The notes: generated by a model not told the origin, from the sequence alone. 64,000 nucleotides of DNA from Cricetomys ansorgei (GCA_026225945.1 JAMJFZ010002561.1:20837-84836); one strand, 5' to 3'. Shown: positions 24,400 through 35,147, numbered from the stretch's first letter. Program-made: numbers and translations.

Positions 24400-24615
24400 T
24401 ACAACAACAATGACAGCAACAACAATAGCAACAATAGCAACAATAGCAACAATGACAGCCACAACAGCAGAGGCAACAACAACAGCAGCAATAACAAAAG
24501 CAACAGTAGCAACAATACAGCAACAGCAACAGCAGCACCAACAGCAACAGCAGCACCAACAGCAACAGCAGCACCAACAGCAGCAACAATACCAGCCTCT
24601 GCACAGCAACAACAA
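24400..24615. repeat. CAA/CAG trinucleotide array with an 18-bp period
   Basis: About 215 bp of CAA, CAG and CAT/GCA variants. The segment 24524-24577 is three perfect copies of an 18-bp unit, CAGCAACAGCAGCACCAA. In one frame the plus strand reads as Gln5-His repeats inside a 114-codon open frame (24293-24637). That frame is open because the array contains no stop codons, and its flanks show no coding features. Unlike pure CAG arrays, it is heavily interrupted. Confidence 0.95.
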
Positions 24616-24619
24616 CTTT

Positions 24620-25390
24620 CTAATTAACTGTAAATGAATATAATTTGAATATTATCCTCTTCTATTCAGTGTATTCCCTGGAACTGTTTCCCTTCCAGAA
24701 GGTTAAGGGATGTGAAACAAAAGTTCTCTCCATTTTCATAGATAAAAACAATGCAGGTAGTTGAGCTGCCAGATGCACTGAACCCAGAAATAGAACTTCT
24801 GAGTTCTGTGGAGATGCAATTTCACTTCAACCTCCCTCTGGTCTGAAGCTGCTTCTGATATTGCACAGTGATTTACTCTGGACCCTGACATGACGGAGTT
24901 GGTGTTTCCAAAATCTAAACTTCTATAATCGAATCAGATGAGAAATGTAGGGATCCATCATGAAACACTGTTTTGTTTTGTCAAAACCGTTAAGTGGAAG
25001 TAATAATTAAATATGAAATATTAAAACAAACTTTTAACTTTCCCACACTCTTTGTTTTACCAGATAGGATATTTTACTTTTGTTTTCTAAAAATTAGTGG
25101 TTTGCTGCCATGAAGATCTTATTAGTTTGTGAGACTATTTTACTAGACCACTGGACTAAAGTGTACCAACAGAAGAAAGATACCAATTCATACTCAACAT
25201 AAATGCTGCTTACCTTATTATGGTAATGCTTACCCAATTATCATAAAAATAAAACCCGGTGTTCAAAAACAATGTGCGAGCGAGATATTCATTAGAAAGA
25301 TAAGCATCCTCTTGCAGTTTAGCCAATGGCTTCAGTACCTGCACGTATACATATTCTGTCTTTGCAGTTAAAATCACTGTGATTTTATTT
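24620..25390. other. Non-coding interval, possible MIR remnant
   Basis: Near 24730-24810, TCCATTTTCATAGATAAAAACAATGCAGG and GAACCCAGAAATAGAACTTCTGAG loosely follow the reversed MIR core, but this is too diverged to claim. The rest is AT-rich and unrecognised. Confidence 0.4.
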
Positions 25391-25394
25391 CTTA

Positions 25395-25520
25395 TTGATT
25401 TTATTTATTTTGAGGCAAGATCTTGTTATGTAACCTATGCTGGCCTTGAACTTGCAATCATGTTACTCCAGACTCCTGCATGCTGTTTTTACAGGAGTTT
25501 CCACCATGCCCAGCTTTGTG
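25395..25520 (-). mobile_element. Old B1/proto-B1 SINE (antisense)
   Basis: TATTTTGAGGCAAGATCTTGTTATGTAACC, ATGCTGGCCTTGAACTTGCAATC, CTCCAGACTCCTGCATGC and CAGGAGTTTCCACCATGCCCAGC follow an inverted 7SL-derived monomer (gagacagggtctcactatgtagcc, aggctggccttgaactc, ctcctgcctcagcctcc, acaggtgtgcaccaccatgcccagc). Divergence is high, suggesting a proto-B1 (PB1) class copy. Confidence 0.8.
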
Positions 25521-26820
25521 ATATTTTATTTTTATGGACACATATTTTTTTGGTAGAGTACATCATTGATCTCAATTTACCGTCCTTCTCTGTACAGCTC
25601 CATGGCCGTTTAACTTTACTGTCTATTCCCTCTGAGGGCAGGACATAACTCCCTGTCCTTTGGCTTGGCTGTTTGGCTAGCTTTGAGTGATAGGACATGG
25701 TGGTGGGAGAGGATGGCAGATTTGCGCTTAGGCCTCAAGATCCCTTGAGTATTTCTAATGGTGGGCTCTTCTTCCATTGCCATGGCGATGCCTCAGTATC
25801 ATCTGCTCAGCGATGAAGGCTCCTGGAACAGACTTGAGTCACACAAGTGGTCCCAGCCAAGGCTGGCTGATATCAGCTCACAGCCAGCTTACTGTAGACC
25901 TGTGAGCAAGTCTGCCTAAGATTGTAGAGCTATTGAACCAACTCCGAGCTGACACAGACATAAAACACGCTTATGAATGAATGCTCCTGGGGTTTATTTC
26001 TGGCTATTTGTTATGCAGTATGATGAGAGTAGCTACCTGATACACTACTTCTTTTAGTTCACCACCAGAGTTCAGGACTTGTACTTTGCCAGTATTGGTG
26101 ATGAGTGACTGTAAATGGGGTGCTCTTTTTCAGAAGTTCTAGTTGTATAAATTCAAGATGGACTGATGGGCTCTTGGGCTCCCACAATATTGTTTAATCT
26201 TGAAAGGCTCGAATGAGTTATGAACTAGAGAGAGACAGTTTCGGCTTTGACTCCGTTTCACCTGCAATCACTGATTTCACTTCCCCTCACATTTCTTGCT
26301 TCTATTTTTTTTTCCTTCATTGTTCAACAAACATTAACTCAGCATTTATTTAGTGCCTGTCAGTCACTAAGAGGCTGCACAGAATAAAGGAGCCTCGCTA
26401 AGTTATGATTTACAAAATGTACTTTTTTTGAATTAATCAAGTAATAATTATTTTAGTAAAACGCCAATTTGGGGACATATGCTGAAATGTGTGCAACTCT
26501 TAAAAGAGAGAAGCAGGAAGAAACTAGACCTGTAACACAGTTCGAGTCAGCCGATTCTGCAGATGCTCCATCAAATTGAATATAATGATGCCCATCCCCC
26601 CTCCAGCCAGTTCTATATAAAGCCACTTCTCTGCACTGGAGATGAATCAATTGCCTTTGTGATAAGGCACTGGAGAATTACTGTTGTTTACAGAATGCAT
26701 CAGCAGCAGCAGGGTTTAAGAATCCTCCACAGTTAAAACCCAAACACATTTGCAATGATGAGTGATGGGAAATAGTTTGGACCAGCTTAGGTCTGCCTGT
26801 ATTCCTAAGCCACTGTGTGT
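25521..26820. other. Non-coding interval, nothing certain
   Basis: No exon or SINE was recognised. At 26320-26400, TTCAACAAACATTAACTCAGC, ATTTATTTAGTGCCTGTCAGTCAC resembles a common mammalian repeat (attcaacaaatatttattgagcgcctactatgtgcc), but too little remains to assign it. Confidence 0.45.
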
Positions 26821-26821
26821 T

Positions 26822-27018
26822 CTCCTGCTGGGGGACAGGGGGGGAGAGAGATGCCCCATGGAAGGAGAATCACTCCTGCTGGGGGTTGGGGTGCAGAGAG
26901 ATGCCCCATGGAAGGAGAGTCACTCCTGCTGGGGGTGTGGGGGAGAGAGATGCCCCATGGAAGGAGAGTCACTCCTGCTGGGGGTGTGGGGGAGAGAGAT
27001 GCCCCATGGAAGGAGACT
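26822..27018. repeat. Minisatellite, 49-50 bp unit, about four copies
   Basis: The motif ATGCCCCATGGAAGGAGA recurs at 26851, 26901, 26950 and 26999, giving periods of 50, 49 and 49 bp. Between copies lies GTCACTCCTGCTGGGGGT followed by a G-rich GTGGGGGAGAGAG. Copies two to four are nearly identical; the first is more diverged, in its G-rich linker. Because 49 and 50 are not multiples of three, overlapping open frames in this segment cycle through frames and are not a protein. Confidence 0.95.
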
Positions 27019-27789
27019 ACTGAGGGCAGATGTCTGACCCACATCCAGATTCTGATAAAGACACTTTCAAAGCCCCTAACTTTTATGGCAGTTTTGGGTT
27101 TACAATATGATATAAAAGCCCAGGTGATGGAAACCACAGGGCAGTAAAAGTTCCTTTCAGTACTTCTGAGGCTTAGTGTTTATAATGCCTTTTAATACGA
27201 GATGAAAGTCACGGGGATGGGAGCCTGGGAACTCGACTGGAGGATATTTGCTGTCAGAGCAGGCTGTACAGATTGGTAGGGGAGGGTCTGCAAGGTCAGG
27301 TGAGTGAGGGTCTTCGAACTGGTCTGGATGGTGTGGATTGGACTCTCTGGATAAAATGAACTACTTGGTTTATTAACGAATCTTGTTCACTATTTGAGAA
27401 ACACCACGTTAGTCTTGGCTATAGGTGTCCTCGATAGATGAGCAGGGGAGATGAAATGTCACACCAGGTTAAGTAAGAATAAAAAAGTCAGAGGTGGAGT
27501 ATGGACAGTATAGCAGTCTTCACAGATATCGTAAAGCCCGGTCCTCAAGTAGTTCATTAGAGGTATTTCTCCAAGATGTTCATTGTTTTCCTAGTGCTTG
27601 GGATAAAGAGGATTTTGGGATGGTGATAGACTCTTGACACCAACAGGGGGAAGGTTGGAAGATGGGAAGGTCCTGGGGCTGAAGCAGCCCAAGGCGTCTT
27701 CGCAGAGCTAAGGTTTTCCTTTCAGTGTTCTGTGAAGATCTTTAAATACGTTTTCACTATTATTTAAGGGTGTTTTCATTTAGAACTGC

Positions 27790-27955
27790 TGATTCTTGGC
27801 TCAGCCACTCGTTTATTGTCTGACTTGGGCCATATTGGAGGCCTCAGTTTCCCCATTTATGAAAAGGAGCCATCAGTGGTGCCAGTCATGGGTTGCTGGG
27901 AGGATGCAGTGAGCTCTGTTTAAATCCCCTTCGTGGAAGTGCTCAGAGGAGTCAG
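27790..27955 (+). repeat. MIR (sense)
   Basis: Very clear MIR core: GGCTCAGCCACTCGTTTATTGTCTGACTTGGGCC, CCTCAGTTTCCCCATTTATG, GTTGCTGGGAGGATGCAGTGAG and GTGGAAGTGCTCAGAG match gctctgccacttactagctgtgtgaccttggg, cctcagtttcctcatctgt, gttgtgaggattaaatgag and gtaaagcgcttagaac. About 165 bp. Confidence 0.88.
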
Positions 27956-27967
27956 CTGCTCTTGCGT

Positions 27968-28350
27968 GGTCCTACTTAGCTCCCACTGTCAACTTGACAC
28001 AGTGCAGCAGCATCTGCTCTCGGCTGAGAGACCGTCCAGAGCAGACCAGCCTGTGGCCACGTCTATAAGGGATTACCGTCATTGTTGATTGATGTGGGAA
28101 GACCCAGCCTGCTATGAGCAGTGTGCTACATCAGGAAGGTAGACTGGGGCTGTACACCACAGCTGGATGAGCATGAGCCGGCGGGCAAGCTAGGAAGCAG
28201 CACCCCTCCGTGGCTTCTGCTTGACTTCCTCTCCTGACTTCCCTCAGTGCTGGACCTGGAAGTGTAAACTGAAATAAGCCCTTTCTTCCCCTCATCTCTT
28301 TTTGGGCATGGTGTTTACCATAGCAACAGAAAGCAAACTAGAGCATGCCT
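27968..28350 (+). repeat. Rodent repeat with GTCAACTTGACAC head (sense)
   Basis: Head CTCCCACTGTCAACTTGACAC, middle GATTGATGTGGGAAGACCCAGCC and a tail with GTGTAAACTGAAATAAGCCC, TGGTGTTTACCATAGCAACAG, AAAGCAAACTAGAGCATG. This is a familiar rodent/mammalian dispersed element of about 380 bp. A copy in the opposite orientation lies at 44445-44800. I do not assert its formal family name or a transposition mechanism. Confidence 0.75.
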
Positions 28351-29085
28351 GCTGAGCACGGGGCTGTGTTCTGGTGTCTTAAAGCCTGGTCCTTTGCTCT
28401 TTTGTGGCTGGCACCCAGTCAGGATGGCTGGACCTGTGGACAATGGCAGGCATGGAGATGCTAACTCTGCAAAGATTTTTACACGAGATTGGGAGAGTTC
28501 AGCAGAGGCACGGTAAAATCAGGGCTGAAATAACCTCTAGTATCACTTAGTCCCTTTCTGTTATCATTTTTACAGATGAAAACCAGTCCTGGGTGAGTTC
28601 ACGTTAATCCGAGCTATTTGAACAGCGAACAGGGGAGTGATGTGAGAATACTGTGGTGGGGAAAGTGAGTGTGAGCAGGACGATGAGAGGAATCTGAGAA
28701 CTGAGAGCTGGAGTGTATGGAGCTGGCACAGGCTGTGAGGGGGGCGTGTGTGAATGTCTCAGCACGTCTCACACAGAGGGAAGGGCAGGAGTTCACGGTC
28801 CAGAGAAGAGGAGGTCAGAACACGGAGGCAGGTAGGCAGCAGAGGGGCGTGTGCTGTTCTCACCCGCTGTCTGGCATTCAGGGGTCATCTGGAGGTTTGT
28901 ATGGAAGCTCCTAATTTTACATTCCGACCTCAGGAGGTGGAGATTCACTTCGATTATGTACATACACATGCACAGCCTCTGTGGAAGTACATATTAAAAA
29001 CCCATGCCTTTCTTGCTCTGGCATGGACAGTTCAGAAGAAATCCTCTCTCAAAATAGTTTGGTATTGGCAAGGAAACAAAAATAC
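28351..29085. other. Non-coding interval with a possible MIR-like piece
   Basis: At 28525-28600, AACCTCTAGTATCACTTAGTCCC and CATTTTTACAGATGAAAACCAGTCC resemble the tcatctagtccaaccc ... ttttacagatgaggaaact section of an old mammalian SINE. Otherwise nothing was recognised. Confidence 0.45.
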
Positions 29086-29087
29086 AG

Positions 29088-29088
<1 letters not shown>

Positions 29089-29128
<40 letters not shown>

Positions 29129-29301
29129 TACATGTGTGTCTCTGTGTGTATGCCTGTACATGTGTGCATGTTTGTGTACACACATGCATGTGTGTGTCTG
29201 TGTGCATCTGTGAGTTTCTCTCTTTCTAACATCTCTAAGTACAGTGTTTAGGTTATTCTATCCTTGATGTCTTGGTATTAACATGAATGTACATACACAT
29301 T

Positions 29302-29352
<51 letters not shown>

Positions 29353-29395
29353 CATCTCAAGGTACATGGTGTTCAGGTTATTCTGTCCTGCAGCA
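29089..29395. repeat. Duplicated (TG)n tract with flanking 35 bp
   Basis: Two (TG)n runs (29089-29125 continuing as variants to about 29210, and 29303-29351). Each is followed by a related sequence: ACATCTCTAAGTACAGTG...TAGGTTATTCTATCC from 29229 and ACATCTCAAGGTACATGG...CAGGTTATTCTGTCC from 29352. The offset of about 123 bp marks a local tandem duplication carrying its microsatellite with it. Confidence 0.85.
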
Positions 29396-29399
29396 GGAT

Positions 29400-30750
29400 A
29401 CTTGGGAAAAGTTTTTGTTATCTTGGTTTCTTTAAAGACACAAAATGGCATTTGGACTAGGTTTATGTTCCCATCCCAGGTGTGGCGGATGATTACGAGT
29501 TTGATTTGGAGTGCTCGATGCTGGTAGCTATAATTTGGTTGGGTGCAGCTGTTTTTTCATGTGTAGCTTGTTCTTAGGCTTGTGTGCTGCTTGGATTTAT
29601 GGGAACTTTTGCTTAGAGTATATAAAGGTTGAAGCCCTGAGAACGGGGTAGGTTGTTGGTTGGTTGGTTCATCCATTGCCCGTTCATTGATTATTGCACA
29701 GAAGAACAACTGTTACAGAGATTGAGTTTATAGACTGTGAGCTGAGACACTAGTCTGGCTCTCTGTCAGCTCCTCCTTTCCAAGCTTAGGACAACCTAAA
29801 AAGACTGTGAAGATTTCTACCTTTCTCTCTCTATCGAGGCCGCCTGCAAAAGTGGTGAAGACTTCTTTCTACCCTTCCTTTCTCTTTCCTTACACTGAAG
29901 GTAAAAGACTGTAGTTTACTGCCACAGTTGGCCTCTAGTCCCAGTTCCACCATGCCTCCCACATGTACGCTGCATATAAAGAGAACAAAATGGAAGGCCC
30001 AACCAACTCTTGGAAGTTGGATAAAGCACATACACTGCTTTTATGGAAGATCTAATTCATTAAAACCATCTTCAAATTAATATGCTGTCTTTTCTCTTCC
30101 TGTGGACATATTTTATACTTGCATAAGTCAGATTAAAGGCAATAACGTATGAGGATTATTTTGGAGCTGTGGGCAGGGTTGAAGGAAGGGATAAAGCAAA
30201 GATGGAGGGTGATACTGTCCTAGCTTATGGTACACGGGAGGGGCAGATATGTCTGTCACGAGCTCTGGCCTTGAGAGGTCATGCTGTATCCATGGGGCAA
30301 CTGGGAAGGAGCTAAGAAATATTCACTGTTGCCTTCCTCTCCCACAACTTTAATCTCCCATAACTCAGCTTCCACCGAAAGCTGGAGTGAAGGGATCGCT
30401 TAATGAGGGCTATAAGGGTCAGACCCCGGAGGCCTCTGCGGGGAAGGTAAAGCGCTGCTTTTAGAAGAAGCAACAGAGAGCTTCCAGAACAATCCCTGTT
30501 TCATTTCTTGGTGTGACCCTTTATATGTGGCCCTGTCTAATGAAGACATAAGATCACTTCTTCTTTTCCTTTCCAAGACTGGCATAGCTTAATTATAAAT
30601 TGTAATGACTTATAGCTGATTATTTATTTTCTGTCCTGATTACTGCCTTATGCACAGGTTTGTTTTTTTCTTTTTGTCTCCTTTCTGCACATCTCCTGCT
30701 TCATTTGGCTGGACAGCGCTTTTGTTTTTTTATAGCCTCATAGTGCAGTA
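29400..30750. other. Non-coding interval, nothing recognised
   Basis: No repeat, exon or RNA gene was recognised. Open frames are about 65 codons or shorter and overlap without any recognisable motif. Confidence 0.55.
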
Positions 30751-30752
<2 letters not shown>

Positions 30753-30792
<40 letters not shown>

Positions 30793-30903
30793 CTGTGTGC
30801 CTGTGTGCCTGTGTGTGTATGTGTATGTGTGTATGTGTATGTGTGTATGTGTATGTATGTGTATGTGGTGTATGTGTATCTGTGAGTGTTTGTGTGTGTG
30901 TGT
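30753..30903. repeat. (TG)n array with TGTGTATG variants
   Basis: A pure (TG)n run of about 40 bp, then TGCC interruptions repeated three times and TGTGTATG units. The open frames across it are repeat artefacts. Confidence 0.93.
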
Positions 30904-31678
30904 AATTTTCTTTGGCTTCTTTCCCCCTTTACGGCTCAAATCAGTGCACACAATTAATTAAGCCCCAGAATACCCCAGTGACATTGATAGTAATGCACAC
31001 ATTAATGAGAAAGATAAGAGAAAGAAATTTATTAAGTTGATTCAATGGGTGAAAATTTTTATGTATGCAGGAGTGAAAGATTAAAATGCACACAATAGAG
31101 TTTATATGCAGATTCATATTTTGATTCCCTGTTCCTTAGATACTATGTTAGCAGGGCTCCTGGATTCCCTCCTCTCTGGTCTCCTGAACACAGAAAAATA
31201 ATGAGCAATTTTGCCACCTGAGTGGATGAATTTGGCTGAGCTTGGTGATTGGGTGTTTATCCCTTTATATAGGTCAGGGAGTAGCATGGGGGAAGGGATG
31301 CTGTCTTACTTAAGGTCCAGCTTATTATTACTTTTTAAATGGACCTTCATAGATTGTTCTTTTGGTTTTGAAGCTAAAGATTCATTGTCAAACCCAGGCC
31401 ACGTGAGTGTTTTCCTAGAAGATTTATAATTTTGAATTTAGATCGCTGGTCCGGTTGAGTTGATTTTGTTAAATTGGTGAAGGCTATGTCTATATTCTTT
31501 TTCTTTCTTCATATAAACAAAAAAAATTCCAATGCCGTATTTATAAAAGCTTATTTTTCTCCACTTAGTTACCTTTTTGTTTTATCAAAACCACTTGATT
31601 ATGTTTGTGTGGATTCATGGCTGAACTCTCCATTCTGACTGTGGATCTCTGGGTCTGCCTTTTGCCTCAACTATGGTG

Positions 31679-32010
31679 TTGTTGTACACCTATTGTCACT
31701 CAGCAAGGAAGACGTGGAGGCGTTTTCATAGATGCACACCCCGCCAGACCTCAGCAGAGGGAACCACTATCATGGCAAGCACCATCCTTGACAGTGAAAT
31801 CCTGAGCATCTCATTTCAGGGGCTCTTATTGATACCTAAGCTCCTCAGGTGTTCTACTGATAGCACGTGCAGATCATGAGTAATCAAACATCCTTTACAT
31901 AAAACCAACACCTGCAGATAATACAAGATGCCAAGACCTAGGCAGCGCTTTTCCCAACAGTGCTCAAAACAATCATTTTAAATATAGCTAAAAACAGACT
32001 TCTGCATCAC
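31679..32010. repeat. Unclassified dispersed repeat, copy A
   Basis: About 320 bp sharing a colinear series of blocks with 48898-49200: CAAGGAAGAC, GCCAGACCTCAGCAG, CTAAGCTCCTCAGGTGTTCTA, GCAGATCATGAG, AATCAAACATC, CAACACCTGCAGATAATACAA and AACAATCATTTTAAAT. Similarity by eye is about three quarters. Its right end runs into an antisense old L1. It encodes no conserved frame. It may be an LTR fragment or other rodent element, but I cannot name it. Confidence 0.75.
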
Positions 32011-32354
32011 TATGGCCTTAAGCAAATGTTGGAAGTGGGTAGGATGGGTCCTGTGTGATTGATGCTCCCCAGTACCACACTGATTATTCTAGGTCTTTTG
32101 CCTTTCCATATACTCTTAAACATACATGTATCCATAAAATTTTGCAGGAATTTTGATTAATATTGACTTAAACCTACATACCAAACTGGGGAAAATGGAC
32201 GTTTTAACAGTGAGTCTCCTTAGTATGAACACAGCATTTCCTTTGTTCTCTGGTTTCTTTAGTCAACTTTGCAGTTTCTTCCGATAGCTCTCGTACATGT
32301 GTCAGGTCTGTACTTAAGCATTTCAGTTTTGATATGAGATCTCGAAAATTCCAC

Positions 32355-32435
32355 TGTTTTTTTTTAAAAATATATTCTTCTCTCATAATACACCCCGACT
32401 TCAGTTTCCCCTCCCTGCACTTCAAATTTTTTTTT
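32355..32435 (-). mobile_element. Short L1 3'-end insertion inside old L1
   Basis: About 75 bp, flanked by T/A-rich runs, reading TATATTCTTCTCTCATAATACACCCCGAC and CAGTTTCCCCTCCCTGCAC. This resembles the antisense end of rodent L1 3' UTRs (compare TCTCCTATAATACATCTTGACAC at about 6207). It interrupts the old L1 alignment between AAAATTCCAC and TAAATTTTGTTT. Confidence 0.55.
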
Positions 32436-32887
32436 TAAATTTTGTTTTAATTTGTTATTGTTGCTCTATATAAAGCAGTTAACGTCTCTGGAGAAGTTAG
32501 CCTTGCATCTTTGTGTCGTGACTCTGCTGTGGATATTCTTCTAGGTGCATCCCCCATGCGCTTTGACATTTTTCTACATAGATCATCATCTATGAACAAA
32601 CAGTCTCATTCCCCCCCTCCCAATCTCTATACTGCTTTTTATTTTTAAATTGTTTTGATTTTTTTAAGTAGGACTCTAGTTCATGCGGAAGACATTATTG
32701 CTTTGTTCGCTATTTGGGAAAAAATTGACTAGTTTCTAGTTTCTTACCATAGAGTATATATTTAATTTGAGGACTAAAAAGAGATATTCTTTATCAACCT
32801 GGACAGGTTTTCCTATATTCCTATTTGAGTAGAGTTTTAAAAATGCAACAGTGTTGGATTTTTACCAGATGTGGCTTCTCTTTCTTT

Positions 32888-33188
32888 ATTGTTTTTATGT
32901 GTGGTATGTTTGCTTCTGTATGGACACACACATATGTGCCTGCACTTGTGTGTATGTGCAAATATCCAAAGTTGACATTGGGCATCTTCCTTGATTGCTT
33001 ATTACCTTATATATTGAGGCAGCTGGCTGCCTGTTCTCAAGATCCACTGCCTCTGGTTCCCATGCTGCTGGGATGGCAGGCAGGCTGCCATGCCAACGTG
33101 GCATCTCTGTGGGTGCTGGAATCTGAACTCCGGTCCTTACCACTTGTAGGGCAAACACTTTTCCCATTGAGCGATCTCCTCAGTCCCA
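32888..33188 (-). mobile_element. Composite rodent SINE (B4-like), antisense
   Basis: TTTTATGTGTGGTATG tail, GTTGACATTGGGCATCTTCCTTGATTGC, TTATATATTGAGGCAGC, GGCTGCCATGCCAACGTGGC and GGGTGCTGGAATCTGAACTCCGG, ending GAGCGATCTCCTCAGTCCC. This is the inverted form of the common rodent repeat that pairs a tRNA-like head with a B1-like middle. The SINE sits inside the old L1, which continues on both sides. The exact B4 subfamily is not asserted. Confidence 0.75.
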
Positions 33189-34227
33189 GGCACCCTTTCT
33201 GTATGGACTAATATAATCCTATCTTCTTCAGCTTCTTTTTTGTAATGGATACTGTTAATTGATGATTAAATGCTAAAGCAGGGTTGTATAGCTAGAGGAA
33301 ATTCTGTCTAATCATTACTGTGTTCTGAATGTCTCCACCAAATGTTGTTGGTCTTTTTTGGTCACGTTTTGGTTTTCAAAAAATTGATTCATCTCTTATA
33401 ACTTAGCAAATTTGTGGGCAAAGAGCTGTTGATAGTCCTTATCCCTTTAATGTGCACTTGAGTGATAGCAATGACCTTTATTTCTGGTGTTAGAAAATGT
33501 GTCTTTTATTTTCTTGCTAGTCCAGCTAAGAGTTGTAAGTATTATTGATATTTTCAAAGAATCAGCTTGTGATTTCATTGACTTAGGTTGAATTACCGAT
33601 TTCTAATTCATTGTTTTATATTCTATTTTTGATTTTTTCTTTTACTTTAGAGTTTAAATTATTTCTCATTCCCACCTCTAACTTCTCATGGTAGGATTTA
33701 GAGTTAAAGTTCTTCTCTTACGTTTCTTAATCATCCTTTTATTTAGATGAGGTAAGTTACACTCTAGACCTGGTTGATTTACTCCCCCCCTCTTCTAATA
33801 AGTTGTACCTTTATTTCCGTAGAGTTAAAAATGCTTTTAATTTCCTTCGAGACTTCCACTTCAAGCTCTGTGTTACTTAGGAATGTATTTACTTGATCTC
33901 TAAATAATTCTGAACATTCCAAACCTGTTTCTGTTATTGATCTGTAATTCCTCTGTGATCATCTACACACGATTCATGTCTTAATCTTGTTAAAATTTGC
34001 ATTTTAAGGTCTAGAATGTGGTCTGTCATAGGGAGTATTCCATGTGAGTTTAAGAAGATATGTGTAAGGATAATTACATACTTTTGGCTAATTGGACCTT
34101 TTATAATTGTGTAATAATTCTCTTTATCCCTGATAACCCTCATTTTTCTGAAGCCTGACTTGTCTGAAACTGATATAGCTAACCCAGATTTCTTTAAGTA
34201 GTGTTAAAATGGCTTATTCACCACTGT

Positions 34228-34403
34228 ATGGCTGTCCCACAAGCATCTAGGATTCTCCGGTCTCTGTTCCATCTCTTAACAGGAGCTCTGCGATTGCAGA
34301 CGTGTGCCCCCATATCCACCTTCACATCTTTCCTGGGTGTCTGAAGTCAGCTCCTCACTTCTGTGCCATGAGCACTTTATCCACTGAACTATCTTTCCAT
34401 CCC
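34228..34403 (-). mobile_element. Composite rodent SINE head (antisense), nested in L1
   Basis: CAGACGTGTGCCCCCATATCC, CCTGGGTGTCTGAAGTCAGCTCCTCACTTCTGTGCC, GAGCACTTTATCCACTGAACTATCTTTCCATCCC. The head half of the same composite SINE type as at 32888. First of a series of antisense SINE-like elements between the two L1 parts. Confidence 0.7.
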
Positions 34404-34424
34404 TTCTCTGATTTTTGTCTTTAA

Positions 34425-34432
34425 GTGCGCGC

Positions 34433-34484
<52 letters not shown>

Positions 34485-34612
34485 ACCTGCTTGTAGAGGC
34501 CAGGAGAAGGTGTCGGATCCCCTGGAGCTGGAGTTACAGGCAATTATGAGCTGCCTGGTGAGTGTGTAAGAATAGCAGTTTTTCTTAAGCACTGAGACAT
34601 TTTTGCATCTCC
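34425..34612 (-). mobile_element. B3-type SINE with (TG)n tail (antisense)
   Basis: CGCGCGCACGTG leading into (TG)n at 34439-34482, then TAGAGGCCAGGAGAAGGTGTCGGATCCCCTGGAGCTGGAGTTACAGGC, AATTATGAGCTGCC and TTCTTAAGCACTGAGACATTTTTGCATC. The middle is nearly consensus, but the TGGGTGCTGGGAACTGAACTC section is lost, leaving a deleted head. GC-alternating DNA (CGCGCG) precedes the TG run. Confidence 0.88.
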
Positions 34613-34639
34613 TCCCTTTCCAGTTTCCAATTGAGTATT

Positions 34640-34871
34640 TTATTTGATTTTGTGTTTGTATGTGTACGTGTGTGTGTGTCTGTGTGTATATGTGTGTATG
34701 TGTGTGTGTATTTGTGTGTATGTATATGTGTGTGTGTTTGTGTGTGTGTGAAAATGAATGTAGGTGCCCATGGAGACCAGGAGTTGGAGTTACAGGTGGT
34801 TGTGAGTTGCTTGGCATGCATACTGGGAATGAACTCAGAACTCTTAACTGAGGAGCTATGTCTGCAGCCCA
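34640..34871 (-). mobile_element. B3-type SINE with TG-rich tail (antisense)
   Basis: TG/TATG-rich tail to 34750, AATGTAGGTGCCCATGGAGACC, GGAGTTGGAGTTACAGGTGGTTGTGAGTTGCTTGGC, TGGGAATGAACTCAGAAC, TCTTAACTGAGGAGCTATGTCTGCAGCCC. Head and B-box regions are intact in inverted orientation. Confidence 0.88.
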
Positions 34872-34924
34872 GCTTTTGCTTTATGATCATTTGAGTTTCT
34901 GACCTGCATCATTTCCCCTCATTT

Positions 34925-35040
34925 TGAAGAACTTTTGCTGTTGTTGACATAAAGCCCCCCATGACCTCAAACTGGCAACTCTCTTTCCTCAGCCTCTTGA
35001 GTGATGGACTCACAGACAGGTGCTGCTACTCTTGGTTTCA
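34925..35040 (-). mobile_element. Diverged B1/proto-B1 (antisense)
   Basis: GACATAAAGCCCCCCATGACCTCAAACTGGC, CTCTTTCCTCAGCCTCTTGAGTGATGG and ACAGACAGGTGCTGCTACTCTTGG follow the reversed 7SL monomer (ggctggcctcaaactc, cctcagcctcctgagtgctgg, acaggtgtgcaccaccat). Last of the SINE-like insertions before L1 sequence resumes. Confidence 0.65.
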
Positions 35041-35099
35041 AAACTTCTTTTAACATCCTGTAGTGCAGGTAATTAAAAACATCAGCCTTTTAAAAATGA

Positions 35100-35147
<48 letters not shown>

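Larger units (their letters stand above)
32080..34227 (-). mobile_element. Old L1 (L1M-type) ORF2 region, antisense, interrupted
   Basis: Colinear with the reverse complement of mammalian L1 ORF2 from the 3' part towards the 5' part. Landmarks: TCTAGGTCTTTTGCCTTTCC and AGGAATTTTGATTAATATTG at about 32090-32170; TTTCTACATAGATCATCATC near 32570; TATTCTTTATCAACCTGGACAGG and GTGTTGGATTTTTACCAGATG near 32785-32870; GTCTTTTATTTTCTTGCTAGTCCAGC near 33500; AAGGTCTAGAATGTGGTCTGTCATAGGGAGTATTCCATGTGAGTTTAAGAAG near 34008-34060; and CTGACTTGTCTGAAACTGATATAGC near 34155. Many stops and indels make it a dead fossil. It is broken by insertions at about 32355 and 32890. Confidence 0.88.

Noticed and set aside
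24281..24637. Poly-Gln/His frame (plus) and poly-Leu/Cys frames (minus) at the CAA/CAG array
   Set aside because: The array has no stop codons in the relevant frames. No initiation, splice or conservation evidence. A Cys/Leu-rich minus frame is the complement of the same array.
26762..27147. Overlapping frames with repeated MEGESLLLG / EMPHGRR-like segments
   Set aside because: Translations of a 49-50 bp minisatellite read in rotating frames, which is not how coding repeats behave.
32825..33211. 128-codon plus-strand frame starting with a possible signal-like sequence
   Set aside because: It spans an old L1/composite-SINE junction and reads the SINE in antisense.
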